Of a stretch of 64,000 nucleotides of DNA, positions 7,766 to 18,148 are shown piece after piece. Source of the DNA: an uncultured Myxococcales bacterium. Its GTDB lineage: Bacteria > Myxococcota_A > UBA9042. The notes beneath the pieces are model-generated. The model worked only from the letters and a program-made list of their open reading frames with translations, did not search any database and was not told the DNA's origin. Both the position numbers and the translations under genes were made by a program. Each line of letters begins with the position of its first letter. The stretch's first letter is position 1. The stretch covers positions 1-64,000 of the forward strand of contig CAIXGW010000074.1 in assembly GCA_903919145.1 (NCBI GenBank). Reading direction: 5' to 3'.

Positions 7766-9148
7766 ATGAACCACAAGATTCTACTGACAACCCTTGGGGT
7801 TGCCCTGATCGGCCTTGCTTGCCAGCGCACCACCGTGGCGCCGGCGGTGCAAGCCAAGCCGCAATTGGCGCCCGCGCAGTCGCAGGTCCAAGCGCTGCAG
7901 GCCACCCACCAAGCCCTGCTGGCCGAGGCCGACAAGCTGCCCCTGCCGGAATTCATGCCGACGCCCCACGCTGCGGCGACCCATGCCTTTCAGGCGCCGA
8001 CCGCCGCGGTGCCGGCCGAGGTGCTGCTGCCGCCCGTGGCACCAGAGCAACAGGTACACTTGGTGTTGACCAGCGGGGTCATTGGCGAAATCGACCCCTG
8101 CGGTTGAGCGCACAATCCGCTGGGCGGTCTTGCCCGGCGAACCACTTGGTACAAGGACCACAGCCGCGGCTACCGCCATGCCCTGCTGGTCGACGCCGGC
8201 GGCCTGCTGGTGCCAAGCCCCAATGGCAGCGAGCGCCCCGGCGAGGTCGAGGCGCGGACCGCCCTGTTTGCCAAAGTCTACGCGCACATGGGCTATTTTG
8301 CCCTCAATGTGGGAGCCCATGAGCTGGCTATTGGCACCGGGCCCCTGCGCCGCTTTGCAAAGGACGCCAAGCTGCAGCTGATCTCTGCCAATGTCCGCGA
8401 GAAGAGCTCCGGCGGCGCCGCGTTTGCGCCGTACGTGGTCCGCCAGGTAGGGCCGCTCAAGATCGGCATCTTTGGCCTGACCGCTCAGCCCCTGGAGTTG
8501 GACAAGCTGGTGATTCAGCAAGGGTTGCAGATTCAGGATCCGGTGGCGGCGGCGCGGCAGGTCGTGCCAGAGCTGCGCCAGCAGGGCGTCGATCTGGTGG
8601 TGCTGCTGAGCCAGCTGCGCCGGACCGACATTGAGGCCGTGGCCAATCAGGTGCCGGGCATTGACCTGGTGCTGGGATCGATGGACGCCGAGCTGACCAT
8701 GCAGCCGGTGACGGTGGGCAAGCAGACCCAGTTTGTCGATGCCTTTACCAAGGGCAAGTACTTGTCTGAAGTGGCGATCAGCGTGCGCGGCAACCGGGCG
8801 CGTCTCTACCCTGCACGGCTGCGCGAGGCGCTGATGGCAGAGCGCAGCGAGGCCGCCAACCAGGTGCAGATGCTGGCCGGTCAGCTGGAGTCGGCGGCGG
8901 CGCCCAACTCTTCGCTGCGCCTGACCGAAGAGACCAGAAAGATCATGGAGAGCCAGCTGACCGCGGCGCGGGCGCGACTTCAGCGGCTGACCATGCAGGT
9001 CGAGGCCACCGACCAGAGCCTGCCGCCCGATGCGACCACGCTAGATGTGCAGGCCGGCGCGCTGGCGCAGGACATCAAAGACGACCCCACGGTGGACGCC
9101 TGGGTCAAGAAGCACCAGCAGAAATTCCCCAAGCTGGGCGGGCACTAG
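7766..9148 (+). CDS. Selenocysteine-containing UshA-like lipoprotein (in-frame TGA = Sec114)
   Basis: The frame is open from ATG 7766 to TAG 9148 except for one TGA at 8105-8107, giving 460 residues with read-through. The halves are in the same phase, so this is not a frameshift. The start has GGAG seven bases upstream. The signal ends in the lipobox IGLA-C (Cys19). The TGA falls in DPCG-U-AHNPLGGLARR. From memory, related UshA-like lipoproteins carry a PCGC motif here followed by GGLARR, so Sec114 would replace the second Cys and form a Cys112-Gly-Sec114 pair. A hairpin starting 10 bases after the TGA fits a bacterial SECIS. The body resembles 5'-nucleotidase/metallophosphatase proteins, but the usual metal ligands look lost: GAHE where GNHE is expected, LSQL for LSHL, GSMD for GHSH. 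A coiled coil spans about residues 355-425. A redox or metal role outside the inner membrane is inference. A sequencing error or true nonsense mutation (TGC to TGA) is the alternative. Confidence 0.8.
8105..8139 (+). promoter_or_regulatory. UGA selenocysteine codon and SECIS-like hairpin
   Basis: After the TGA (8105-8107) and a 10-base spacer, CGCTGGGC (8118-8125) pairs with GCCCGGCG (8132-8139) as eight continuous pairs including one U-G, closing a six-base loop GGTCTT. In the E. coli fdhF SECIS, as I recall it, the loop also has GGUCU and its first G is likewise the 19th base after UGA. Here that G is 8126, again the 19th. SelB recognises such loops to deliver Sec-tRNA. Caveat: GGT CTT also encodes the conserved Gly-Leu of the protein, so the loop is partly fixed by coding. 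Confidence 0.75.
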
Positions 9149-9290
9149 GAGCCCAAACCCGCACATCGCGGTGGGTTCTGCAACGGAATTGGCCTGGGGT
9201 GCTAAAGAAAAAGCCCAGCACCGTACCCAAGACCAGCGAACAAGAACTCGCTGCAACCCGATGCGAATTGACGGTCTTGGGGGCCGGCCC

Positions 9291-9314
9291 CCGGTCGGCC
9301 CAGTCTCCGACCGG
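9291..9314. terminator. Inverted repeat between convergent genes
   Basis: CCGGTCGG (9291-9298) is the exact complement of CCGACCGG (9307-9314) with an 8-base loop. It sits between the stop of the selenoprotein gene and the stop of the TPR gene, which face each other, so it could stop transcription from both sides. There is no T-run on either side, so it is weak as an intrinsic terminator. Confidence 0.4.
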
Positions 9315-9317
9315 CCG

Positions 9318-10220
9318 CTAGAGCTTGGCGAGCTCGCGCTTGGCCACTTCGATAAAGCGCAGCTCTTGCTTGGCGTTGCCGGCGCCCGCCAGGTAGGCCT
9401 CAAAGGCGGCTTTGGCCTTGACCTTGTCTCCGCGATCGCGCACGGCAAAGGCCAGATTGTACAGCGCAGGCGTGTACTTTGGCTTGATGGCCAGGGCTTT
9501 GGCGTAGGCAGCCTCTTCAGACTCCAGGTCTTTGAGCTTGTGGTGCACTACGCCGATGTTGTACCAGCTGCGGTGGTGCAGCGGCTCCTTGCTAAGGCAC
9601 AGCTGGTAGCTGGTGATCGACTTGCGCAGCCACTGGGTCCGCTCTGGCTCTTGCAGCTTGCCGGCCTTGATCTGCTGGGCCTCGGCCAGGTCGTAGTAGC
9701 CCTCTGCATTTTCAGGCTGCTGGCGGATGGCGGCGTCAAAGCCGGCGATGGCGTCGTCATAGCGCTCTAGCGATAGCAGCAGCATCGAGCGGTTGAGCAG
9801 GGCGTCGATCGCCTGCGGCTCGGCCTGAATGGCCAGGTCGTAGTGCTTGAGCGCGTCGGACTGGCGGCCCAGATCCTCATACGCAACCGCTAGATTGAAG
9901 TGGGCGCGGCCATAAGCTGGGGCCAGTTTTACGGCTTCTAGATAGGCGCTGGCCTCTCGGGCATAGTCGCGCTGGCGGCCATAGGCGACACCAAGGTTGA
10001 ACCAGCACTCTTTGAGGTCGGGCTTGATCTGGCTGCACAGCTGAAACGCCTGGGTGGCCTCTGGTAGCTTGCCGCCCTGCATGGCCTCAATCCCTTCGCG
10101 GAACCAGTCTTCTGCGCTCTTGCCGGCCGTCTGGGCATTGGCCAGCGCCGCCGTCGACAGCAACCAGATCGAAACAGCTGCCGCCGGTGTTCCGAGCCAT
10201 CCCTTGCGAATTGCGTACAT
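9318..10220 (-). CDS. Exported TPR-repeat protein
   Basis: The 300-residue product has a signal peptide ending at about residue 30 (the ALANA region). Tandem tetratricopeptide repeats then fill about residues 35-285, recognisable by recurring A...Y....A.......P spacing, for example WFNLGVAYGRQ, HFNLAVAYEDLG and LYNLAFAVRDRG. TPR arrays are protein-binding scaffolds, and an exported one would act in the periplasm or at the outer membrane. The ATG at 10218-10220 with GGGAGA just upstream is preferred over a TTG 12 bases earlier. It converges on the selenoprotein gene and diverges from the giant lipoprotein gene at 10475. The partner cannot be named. Confidence 0.8.
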   Translation of the reverse strand: MYAIRKGWLGTPAAAVSIWLLSTAALANAQTAGKSAEDWFREGIEAMQGGKLPEATQAFQLCSQIKPDLKECWFNLGVAYGRQRDYAREASAYLEAVKLAPAYGRAHFNLAVAYEDLGRQSDALKHYDLAIQAEPQAIDALLNRSMLLLSLERYDDAIAGFDAAIRQQPENAEGYYDLAEAQQIKAGKLQEPERTQWLRKSITSYQLCLSKEPLHHRSWYNIGVVHHKLKDLESEEAAYAKALAIKPKYTPALYNLAFAVRDRGDKVKAKAAFEAYLAGAGNAKQELRFIEVAKRELAKL

Positions 10221-10404
10221 GCTCTCTCCCAAGCTGACAGTTCAAGCACCGTGCGCTCACAAGTGTGCTTTCCCCTGCGTTCCTGTCAAACCGTCGGGGG
10301 CTGCCGGTCATTCCACGGCTGCGCTACACAAGCCGCCAATGGCCCGATCGGAGCCCCCGTGACGAGAAGGATGCAACATCCGGGGCCGGCGGTGCGCAAA
10401 ACCA

Positions 10405-10433
10405 TTGCCGTCGTGCTCGGCGATCTCTACAAT
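10405..10433 (+). promoter_or_regulatory. Sigma70-type promoter for the 10475 lipoprotein gene
   Basis: TTGCCG at 10405-10410 and TACAAT at 10428-10433 are separated by exactly 17 bp. The ATG of the giant lipoprotein gene lies 42 bases after the -10 box. This is the clearest -35/-10 pair I found in the window. Confidence 0.6.
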
Positions 10434-10474
10434 TCGCCCGCTGGCCTCTTGGCCACCCTTCTTGAGGAGCCCCC

Positions 10475-13400
10475 ATGACCCACCGTTTTCCCCGCCTGCC
10501 GCTTGCCAAAGCGCAGACCCGCCATGGTTCTGCATGGGCCCCTCTAGCGCTAGTCGCTGTTGCGGCTGCCGCGGCCGTTGGGCTGAGCAGCTGCGCCGAC
10601 ACCGCAGCCACGGCGGACACCTCCTCGACGCTGCCGACCGACGGCGGTGGCACCGGCTTTGACGTGCCCAAGCAAGACAGCAGCGGTCTGGACAGCTCGG
10701 TGGCCGACGTCGCCGGCAAGACCTGCTCGACCGATGGCGACTGCGACGACAAGAACCCATGCACCGACAACTTCTGCACCGCCAAGAAGTGCTCGTCGTT
10801 TGATAATTCGGCGACCTGCAATGACGGCGACGCTTGCACGACCAACGACCAGTGCAAGGGCGGCAAGTGCACCGGCAAAAACACCTGTGACGCTGGCTCC
10901 ACCGACACCAAGACCGACGCCGGCACCACCGACACCAAGCCGGACAGCACACTGCCGCCGATTGGCCCCGATCTGAAGGCCGGCGATCTGGTCATTACCG
11001 AGCTGATGTTCAACCCCTATGGCGCCGGCGCCGTCTCAGACGACCTTGGCGAGTGGGTAGAGCTCTACAACACCCTGGACAAGGCGGTGGACCTGGGCGG
11101 GGCGCAGATCAAGAGCCCGGGAGATAGCCAGGCGTTTACCATTCCCGGCAAAACCGTGGTGCCGGCCAAAGGCTACATCGTGCTCGGCTCGTCCAATGAC
11201 GTAGCCAAGAACGGCGGCGTCACCGTTGCGGCGGTGTGGGGCACGACCATCAAGCTGACCAATGTCACCGATGGCGTCAGCTTGGAGACCAACGGCGTGG
11301 TGGTCGATGCGATCGCCTATGATCAGTCCAAAGGCTGGCCCAATCTCAACGGCGTGTCGCTGTCTCTGAGCCCATCGGCCACCGATGCAGCCAAGAACGA
11401 CAACCCGGTGTCGTGGTGCGGCGCCAATTCGGCCATGGCCAGCACCGACAAGGCTACGCCAGGCAAGGCCAACGACGAGTGCAAGGCCGACCAGGACAAA
11501 GACGGCGTGTCCGACGACCAGGACAACTGCCCCACCTTGGCCAACCCGACTCAGCTCGACGCCAACAAGAACGGCGTGGGCGATGCCTGCGAAGGCCCCG
11601 TGGCCTCTTGCGGCAACAGCAAGATAGAGACCGACGAGAACGAAGTCTGCGACGACGGCAACAAGTTCTCTGGCGACGGCTGCAGCGCCTGGTGCCAACT
11701 GGAGAAGGCCATCCCGGTCGGCTCGCTCATCATCACCGAGATCATGACCAATCCGGCCAAGGTGGCCGACGACGTTGGCGAGTGGATCGAGATCAAGAAC
11801 GTGGGCAATGACGCCGTAGAGCTCAACGGCCTGATGGTTCAGATCGGCACGGCCAAGCCGATTGGTGCGCCGATCGAAGCGCCTACGCCGATTGTCCTTC
11901 AGGCTGGCGCCTATGCCCTGCTGGCGGCCAGTGCCGACCCGATCGTCAACGGCGGTCTGCCCAAGCCGACCGCGGTCTATGCCAAGGTGCAGCTGTCTTC
12001 GACGGCGGCCACGGTGTCGATCTGGAGCGCGGGCAAAGAGCTGGACCACGTGACCTACGGCACCGGCTGGCCGATGGTCGCTGGCAAGTCGATGGCCCTG
12101 GAGCCCACGGTTACCACGGCGGCTGAAAACGACGCGCCGGGGGCGTGGTGCAAAGGCCAGGCGATCTACGGCGACGGCGATTTTGGCTCGCCCGGCCAGG
12201 CTAATCCGGCTTGCACCGGCGGCGATCTGGACGAAGACAAAGACGGGATCCCAGACAAGGCCGACAACTGCTTGGCCGAAAAGAACGCCGACCAAACCGA
12301 TGCCGATGGCGACCTGGTGGGCGATGCATGCGACAACTGCCCGGATATCAAGAACAATGACCAGAACGACAGCGACGGCGATGGCGCCGGCAACGTCTGC
12401 GAGTTGCCTGGCTGTGGCAATGGCGTTGTCGAGAAGGGCGAGATCTGCGACGACGGCAACCTCAAGTCGGGCGACGGCTGCAGCGCGGCTTGCGGCGGCG
12501 AAGTCCTGCCCGAGCCGGGGCAGCTGGTCATTTCTGAGCTGTTGCCCGACCCGTCGACTTCGACCGATGCCAATGGCGAGTGGGTCGAAATCTACAACGC
12601 CGGGACCACCACCGTGGAGCTGGCCGGCCTGGTGATCAAGAGCAGCAACCCGGCGGCCAGTGTGCCCAGCGACAAGTCGTACCTGCTGCCTCCCGGCGGC
12701 TACGCGGTGCTGGCCAAGACGGCGGACCCGCTGATCAACGGTGGCATTGAGGGTGCCATTGCCGTGCCCGGCATCTCTCTGAGCAATTCGACCACCACCA
12801 AGGTCGACGTGCGGCTCGAGTCGGCCGGCAAGACCATCGACAGCGTGCTGTACAACGTGGCCGGCTTCCCCAAGGTGACCAGCGGCGTGGCCATGCAGCT
12901 GTCGCCGACGTCGCTGGCGGCCGACAAGAACGACAACCCCGGGCTGTGGTGCCTGGCGTCTGCGCCGTTTGGCAAGGGCGACAAGGGTACCCCCGGCAAG
13001 GCCAACAGCGACTGCCCCAAAGACAGCGACGGCGACGGTGCGGTGGACGCCGTAGACAATTGCCCGGCCAAGGCCAACGCCGATCAGAAAGACAGCGATG
13101 CAGACAAGGTCGGCGATGCCTGTGACAACTGCGTGCTCGACAAGAACGCCGACCAGCTGGATACCGACAAGGACGGCAAGGGCGACGTGTGCCAGAACAA
13201 GCCGGTGCCGTTGTGCGGCAATGCGACGGTCGAAGCGCCAGAGACCTGCGACGACGGCAACAAGGTCGATGGCGATGGCTGCAGCGCGACCTGCAGCAAG
13301 GAAGGGGCGGCTGGCGCGCCGGCCCCTGGCGACTTGGTGATTACGGAGATCATGGTCGACCCGACCACCACCGAGCCGGGCACCGAGTGGTTTGAGATCC

Positions 13401-13888
13401 TCAACGTCAGCGCCCAAACCTTTGACCTCAAGGGTATGGTAGTTCAAGGCAAGGACGCGACCGAGAAGTTCACCGTTACGACCTCGGTAGCCTGCGCGCC
13501 CAGCCAGATCATTGTCTTTGCCAACTCGCTGGATCTGACCAAGAACGGCAACGTCAAGGCCGACGTCGCCTACAGCAACTCGTCGTTCCCGCTGTCCAAC
13601 AGCAGCGCCGATGGCATTGAGCTGCTGTGGAACGGCACCAGCATCGACAAGGTGGCGTTTACCTGGGGCGGCACCGGTTGGCCCAAGTTGTCTGGAGCAA
13701 CGCTCAGCTTGTCTGCCAGCAAGACCACCGCGGCCGCCAATGACGCCGCGACCTCTTGGTGTCTGGGTGGTGCCTCGTGGACCGGCAGTGTCGACAAGGG
13801 CACCCCCGGTGCCCTGAACCCCGAATGCGCCCCGGCCGTCCCCGGCAAGCCCGCCGGTTACCCGTCTTCTTGGCCGTGGTTCTGGTAG
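10475..13888 (+). CDS. Giant surface lipoprotein with four lamin-tail domains, TSP3 and Cys-rich DUF4215 repeats
   Basis: This 1137-residue protein has a lipobox GLSS-C (Cys40) and a Thr/Asp/Ala-rich linker, then a Cys-rich segment of the [19 protein letters not shown] type. Four lamin-tail-like domains begin at about residues 165, 414, 681 and 951, each opening with a version of LVITELMxNP. Between them come thrombospondin type 3 calcium-binding repeats ([13 protein letters not shown]) and DUF4215-type modules (EVCDDGN...GDGCSAWC). The product is almost surely displayed outside the cell, rigidified by calcium and disulfides; adhesion is the usual guess. GGAG precedes the ATG. The extreme C-terminus is aromatic (YPSSWPWFW) and resembles the next protein's tail. 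The internal repeats probably arose by duplication. Confidence 0.85.
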   Translation: MTHRFPRLPLAKAQTRHGSAWAPLALVAVAAAAAVGLSSCADTAATADTSSTLPTDGGGTGFDVPKQDSSGLDSSVADVAGKTCSTDGDCDDKNPCTDNFCTAKKCSSFDNSATCNDGDACTTNDQCKGGKCTGKNTCDAGSTDTKTDAGTTDTKPDSTLPPIGPDLKAGDLVITELMFNPYGAGAVSDDLGEWVELYNTLDKAVDLGGAQIKSPGDSQAFTIPGKTVVPAKGYIVLGSSNDVAKNGGVTVAAVWGTTIKLTNVTDGVSLETNGVVVDAIAYDQSKGWPNLNGVSLSLSPSATDAAKNDNPVSWCGANSAMASTDKATPGKANDECKADQDKDGVSDDQDNCPTLANPTQLDANKNGVGDACEGPVASCGNSKIETDENEVCDDGNKFSGDGCSAWCQLEKAIPVGSLIITEIMTNPAKVADDVGEWIEIKNVGNDAVELNGLMVQIGTAKPIGAPIEAPTPIVLQAGAYALLAASADPIVNGGLPKPTAVYAKVQLSSTAATVSIWSAGKELDHVTYGTGWPMVAGKSMALEPTVTTAAENDAPGAWCKGQAIYGDGDFGSPGQANPACTGGDLDEDKDGIPDKADNCLAEKNADQTDADGDLVGDACDNCPDIKNNDQNDSDGDGAGNVCELPGCGNGVVEKGEICDDGNLKSGDGCSAACGGEVLPEPGQLVISELLPDPSTSTDANGEWVEIYNAGTTTVELAGLVIKSSNPAASVPSDKSYLLPPGGYAVLAKTADPLINGGIEGAIAVPGISLSNSTTTKVDVRLESAGKTIDSVLYNVAGFPKVTSGVAMQLSPTSLAADKNDNPGLWCLASAPFGKGDKGTPGKANSDCPKDSDGDGAVDAVDNCPAKANADQKDSDADKVGDACDNCVLDKNADQLDTDKDGKGDVCQNKPVPLCGNATVEAPETCDDGNKVDGDGCSATCSKEGAAGAPAPGDLVITEIMVDPTTTEPGTEWFEILNVSAQTFDLKGMVVQGKDATEKFTVTTSVACAPSQIIVFANSLDLTKNGNVKADVAYSNSSFPLSNSSADGIELLWNGTSIDKVAFTWGGTGWPKLSGATLSLSASKTTAAANDAATSWCLGGASWTGSVDKGTPGALNPECAPAVPGKPAGYPSSWPWFW

Positions 13889-13987
13889 ACCCTTTGCCGT
13901 AGCCCGCCGCGCCGTCACCATCCGCGCGCTCGCTCCCGTGGAGCTGGCGGCTTCGTGCCCCGTTGCGCCCTCGCAGGAGAAAATCTG

Positions 13988-16900
13988 ATGAACCTGTATA
14001 GCCGGGCGTCTGCCCTGTTGACGACGGTGGCGCTGGCGGCGGCGTGCGGGTCAAACCCCGTTCCCGCAGGGGGCACGTCTGCCATCGATGCCGTCCAGGG
14101 CGCCGATGGAGCGGTTGGCGACGCTGCAGGCACGCCAGACGGCACCTCAGACGGCGGCACCGCCGATAGCAGCGCCGACGGCGTGGCGGCCGACGGTGGC
14201 AGCGACGCTGCTGGCGATGACCCCGCTGCGGACGCGGCGGATGCTGTGGACGGCGCCGCGGACGGCGCGACCGAGCCTGGGGACACCGCCGGACCGGATA
14301 GCAGTGACACCGCAGCCAATCTGGCGCCGACTGTGCAGGTGCTGGAGCCCAAGACCGGGGCGGTGTTTGCCAAGGGCTCTCAGGTGACCTTTAAGTTCTC
14401 TGCCAGCGACGACGGCTCACCGGCGGACGTCTACACGTTGGCGTGCGCCTTGGACGGCAAGTCCGGCGCGTGCTCCGGCATCGAAGCGCAAGTCTCCGGC
14501 AAGGCGGGTGCTGTGGAAGTCTCTGCACAGCTTGCGCTTCCCGCGGATCTGGCTGGCCAGCATACCCTGGTCGTCGAAGTCACCGATGCCCAGGGACTGG
14601 CCGGCACGGCTTCAGTCACGGTGGTCGTTGACTCGCCGCCGTCCACGCCCCAGGTGGAGCTGGAACCGGCCAAGCCGACGGCCGCCGACCCGATCAAGGT
14701 CAAGTTGGTGCAGGCGTCGATCGATCCCGATGGCGGGCTGGTCAGCTACGCCTACGCGTGGACCCTGGACGGCAAGCCGCTGGCCGGCGAAACCGACCAG
14801 CAGCCCGCCGGCGTGGCCAAGAAGGGGCAAACGATCCAGGTCAGCGTCGTGGCCAAAGATGCTCTTGGCAGCAGCGCACCGGCCACCGCCAGCGTCGCCG
14901 TGGTCAACGCACCGCCTACCGTGGCCAGCTACGCCCTGGCGCCGGCTGCGCCGAGCGTGGCGTCGACGCTGGAGGCCAAGGAGGTGCAGGCGGCCACCGA
15001 CGCCGACGGCGACGAGCTGACCGTGACCTATTTGTGGACCGTTGCTGGCGAACTGTTGCCGGGCGACAGCGCCAAGCTGGTGCTGCCGGGGCTGACTCTG
15101 CCAAGCGGCGCCAAGGTCAAGGCGGCTGACAAGGTGGCCCTGGCCATAGAGGTGAGCGACGGGACCGCCAAAATCGCGGCGACCGTGACGGGCAGCCCGG
15201 CAGAGCTCAGCGATTTCAACCCCTGTGGCGCTGGAATCAGCCCCTGCCACGCCGACGCCACCTGTACCGCTGGCGCCGATTTTGCCGCGCAGTGCCAGTG
15301 CAAGCCCGGCTTTGGCGGCGACGGCAAGAGCTGCAGCGATCTAGATGAATGTCAACTCAAGACCGCCGATTGCGACGCCGCCGCCACCTGCAGCAACAAG
15401 CCAGGGAGCTATACCTGCGCCTGCAAGCCCGGTTACCTGGGAGATGGTAAGGCCTGTCAGGATGTAGATGAATGTCAAGCAGGGGCGGCGACGTGCGCGG
15501 CCGATGCCACCTGTGTCAACACGGCGGGCAGCTTCAGCTGCACCTGCAAGCCCGGCTTCTCTGGCGATGGCAAGACCTGCAGCGACGTCAACGAATGCCT
15601 GACCAACAACGGCGGCTGCAGCGCCAATGCCACCTGCAAGAACAGCGTCGGCAGCTTCAGCTGCGCCTGCAAGGCCTTCTGGCAGGGCGACGGCAAGACC
15701 TGCACCGACATCGACGAGTGCGCCAAGGACAACGGCGGCTGTGGGCCGTCGCCGCTCTACGGCAGCCCGATCTACACCTGCACCAACCAGGCGGGTGCCG
15801 CACCGCAGTGCGCTGGGCCCTTTGGGCCGGTGCTACCCGCAGGCACTCTGGTCATCAGCGAACTCATGTACAACCCCGCGACGTCAACGGATGACAAGGG
15901 CGAGTGGTTTGAGGTGACCAATGCCCTATCTGCAGAGCTGGACCTCGGCGGTCTGGTCATCCGCTCGGACGGCGGAATGTTTGTGGTGCCCGCCGGCGTC
16001 AAGATCCCGGCCTCTGGTCAGCTGGTGTTTGGCCAGACCAAGGACCTGCTGGTCAATGGCGGCGCCCCGGTGGATGTGGCGATGACGGTGACCCAGACGG
16101 GACTGGCGGTGCAGCTGTCGAACTCTGGGACGGACGAGGTCGTGCTGGAAAGCAACGGCAAAATCATTGACAGCGTGGTCTATGACTTTTCCAAGGGCTG
16201 GCCCAGTGCCACCGGCGCCGCCCTCTCGCTTAGCGCAGACAAGCTGACGGCCGACGCCAATGACAGCCCGCTGTCCTGGTGTGTTGCGGTCGCGTCCTAC
16301 GGCCTGGGAGACAAAGGGACCCCGGGCAAGGTCAATCCCAAGTGTTTGACAGACAAAGATAAAGACGGTGTTGATGACGCGATCGACAACTGCCCGCTGG
16401 CCAGCAACGCCAACCAGGCCGATGCCGACGGCGACAAGCTTGGCGACGTCTGCGACAACTGCAGCGCCAAGGCCAACGCCAACCAGGCCGATGCCGACAG
16501 CGACAAGGTCGGCGACGTCTGCGACAACTGCCCGGCTACCAGCAATGCCGACCAAAAAGACAGCAACGGCAACGGTGTGGGCGATGCGTGCGACACTGCG
16601 GCGGTCTGCGGCAACAAGATTGTCGAAGTCGGCGAGACCTGCGACGACGGCGCCAAGGTGGCGGGCGATGGCTGCGACGCCAACTGCCAGCTGGAGGCCG
16701 CAGCCGACGAGCCCAAGGTCGGCGACCTGGTCATCACCGAGATGATGATCGACCCCAACGCGGTCAACGACGACAAAGGCGAGTACTTTGAGGTCAAGAA
16801 TGTCTCGACTAAGTCCTTTGATCTCAATGGCATGGTCGTGCAGGGCAGCTCAACGAGCGACAAGTTCACCGTCAACAAGCCGCTGCCCATCGGCGCGGGC

Positions 16901-17305
16901 AAGACCATTGTGTTTGCCGTGTCGCTCGACACCGCTCTCAACGGCAACGTGGTGGCCCAGTACCAATACAGCGGTTCCAGTTTTCCGCTTTCCAACAGCG
17001 CCATTGATGTCATTGACCTGCAGTGGAAGGGCGTGTCGATCGACAAGGTGACCTTTCAGTGGGGCACCTCGCCGTGGACCAAGCTGGCCGGTGCGTCCTA
17101 CCAGCTAAGCAAGACCAAGACCAGTGCGGCGCTCAATGACGAGCCGCTCAACTGGTGCCTTTCGGCCTCTGCCTGGTCGGGCGTCGACAAGGGCAGCCCT
17201 GGCAGCGACAACGCCGAGTGCGGCCTTCCGGTTCCGAGCAACTGGGCCCCGGGCGCTGGGCAGCTGCCCTGGTGGCGCTGGTTCAAGAGCTGGTTTGGTT
17301 GGTAG
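13988..17305 (+). CDS. Giant surface lipoprotein with Ig-like, EGF-like, lamin-tail and TSP3 modules
   Basis: The 1105-residue protein has a lipobox LAAA-C (Cys20) and a long Asp/Ala/Gly-rich linker to about residue 105. Ig/PKD-like beta domains (about 110-405) follow, then about five EGF-like modules (412-610), several with the calcium-binding DxDEC signature. Next are a lamin-tail domain (about 617-775), TSP3 repeats (787-870), a DUF4215-type module (about 873) and a second lamin-tail domain (about 912-1080). AGGAGA lies seven bases before the ATG at 13988, which decides the start over an in-frame ATG 33 bases upstream. It follows the similar 1137-residue gene by 99 bp on the same strand and ends in a Trp-rich tail ([12 protein letters not shown]). 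Calcium-dependent surface adhesion is inference. Confidence 0.85.
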   Translation: MNLYSRASALLTTVALAAACGSNPVPAGGTSAIDAVQGADGAVGDAAGTPDGTSDGGTADSSADGVAADGGSDAAGDDPAADAADAVDGAADGATEPGDTAGPDSSDTAANLAPTVQVLEPKTGAVFAKGSQVTFKFSASDDGSPADVYTLACALDGKSGACSGIEAQVSGKAGAVEVSAQLALPADLAGQHTLVVEVTDAQGLAGTASVTVVVDSPPSTPQVELEPAKPTAADPIKVKLVQASIDPDGGLVSYAYAWTLDGKPLAGETDQQPAGVAKKGQTIQVSVVAKDALGSSAPATASVAVVNAPPTVASYALAPAAPSVASTLEAKEVQAATDADGDELTVTYLWTVAGELLPGDSAKLVLPGLTLPSGAKVKAADKVALAIEVSDGTAKIAATVTGSPAELSDFNPCGAGISPCHADATCTAGADFAAQCQCKPGFGGDGKSCSDLDECQLKTADCDAAATCSNKPGSYTCACKPGYLGDGKACQDVDECQAGAATCAADATCVNTAGSFSCTCKPGFSGDGKTCSDVNECLTNNGGCSANATCKNSVGSFSCACKAFWQGDGKTCTDIDECAKDNGGCGPSPLYGSPIYTCTNQAGAAPQCAGPFGPVLPAGTLVISELMYNPATSTDDKGEWFEVTNALSAELDLGGLVIRSDGGMFVVPAGVKIPASGQLVFGQTKDLLVNGGAPVDVAMTVTQTGLAVQLSNSGTDEVVLESNGKIIDSVVYDFSKGWPSATGAALSLSADKLTADANDSPLSWCVAVASYGLGDKGTPGKVNPKCLTDKDKDGVDDAIDNCPLASNANQADADGDKLGDVCDNCSAKANANQADADSDKVGDVCDNCPATSNADQKDSNGNGVGDACDTAAVCGNKIVEVGETCDDGAKVAGDGCDANCQLEAAADEPKVGDLVITEMMIDPNAVNDDKGEYFEVKNVSTKSFDLNGMVVQGSSTSDKFTVNKPLPIGAGKTIVFAVSLDTALNGNVVAQYQYSGSSFPLSNSAIDVIDLQWKGVSIDKVTFQWGTSPWTKLAGASYQLSKTKTSAALNDEPLNWCLSASAWSGVDKGSPGSDNAECGLPVPSNWAPGAGQLPWWRWFKSWFGW

Positions 17306-17408
17306 GTCTGTAGGCGGCTGAGGTCTTTGAACTCGCGGCTGATCCTTCGTTTCTCGCCAAGAAGTCCAGCTCGGCGGGCAGCCAGCTAGCGACTACTCTG
17401 ATCCGACC

Positions 17409-18089
17409 CTAGCGGCGGCCACCGCGGCGGATCACCTGGACGATGTGGCGGGCGCGCCAGGCCTCGTGCTCATGCAGGCGGCTGGACCACTCGGCCAAGA
17501 ACGCCTCCATGGCGCGCACGCAGCGGCCATCGCCCAGGACCTCCAGGGCCGCCAGCAGATCAGAGCGGCCTTGCGGCCCTAGCGCCTGGCCGTTGCGCTG
17601 TAGCTGCTCGGCCAGCAGCTCCTGGACTTCGCTGAGCTGCAGGTGCGCGGCGGTGCGGGCGGCTTGGCGCGCCAGGTCCGGGTCGGTGCCCTGCAGAACG
17701 CGCTGGATCAGCTGTGAAATACTGCCGTGCCCCGCCGCTGCGTGGGCGGGCTGGAGCGCCAGGGCGGCCAGGGCTACCTCGGCCGCGTCGGCGTCGATGG
17801 CCGGCAGCCGCGGATCGCTTGCCCACTGCCCGGCGCAGACGCTGATCTGCTGCAGGGGCTCTGCCTGGAGCCAGTCTTGCGCCTGCTGCTGCCGCGGGTG
17901 CCCGGCGGCTTGGCGGCTGAGCGGTGCCCAGGCTGGCGCGGCGGCGACGCTTGCGTCCAGAAAATCCAAGTCGTCTGCGGTGTTGTGGTCAGCAGAGCTC
18001 GCCGTGGGGGCCACGGGGGGGGCCGCGGCTCCCTCAAACAGCCAGTTGGTCCACGCGGGCAGCGAGGCAGGGTAGGGGGACGCGACCAT
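17409..18089 (-). CDS. Hypothetical protein, helical C-terminal half
   Basis: This 226-residue protein has an N-terminal part rich in Ala, Pro and Asp. From about residue 110 it is helical, with regular Leu/Ala spacing that resembles HEAT-like or armadillo-like repeats, and it ends in a basic tail (RGGRR). I do not recognise a family. No signal peptide is seen, so it is probably cytoplasmic. The ATG at 18087-18089 has GAGG six bases upstream and is chosen over a TTG at 18149, which would overlap the leader of the divergent kal gene. Its 3' end converges on the 1105-residue lipoprotein gene. Confidence 0.6.
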   Translation of the reverse strand: MVASPYPASLPAWTNWLFEGAAAPPVAPTASSADHNTADDLDFLDASVAAAPAWAPLSRQAAGHPRQQQAQDWLQAEPLQQISVCAGQWASDPRLPAIDADAAEVALAALALQPAHAAAGHGSISQLIQRVLQGTDPDLARQAARTAAHLQLSEVQELLAEQLQRNGQALGPQGRSDLLAALEVLGDGRCVRAMEAFLAEWSSRLHEHEAWRARHIVQVIRRGGRR

Positions 18090-18148
18090 GACTGACCTCA
18101 CTTGCTCCGAAGGGCGCGCCGTGATAACCCGCCGCTCGGAGGTGTGCA

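Noticed and set aside
8210-9148. Separate 312-residue gene starting at GTG 8210
   Set aside because: It is the downstream part of the frame that begins at 7766; the two are in the same phase across a single TGA, and the GTG has no ribosome site.
11036-13921. 961-codon open frame on the minus strand inside the giant lipoprotein gene
   Set aside because: It is antisense to well-recognised lamin-tail and TSP3 domains. Long antisense frames are common in GC-rich genes, and the product has no domain and a skewed composition.
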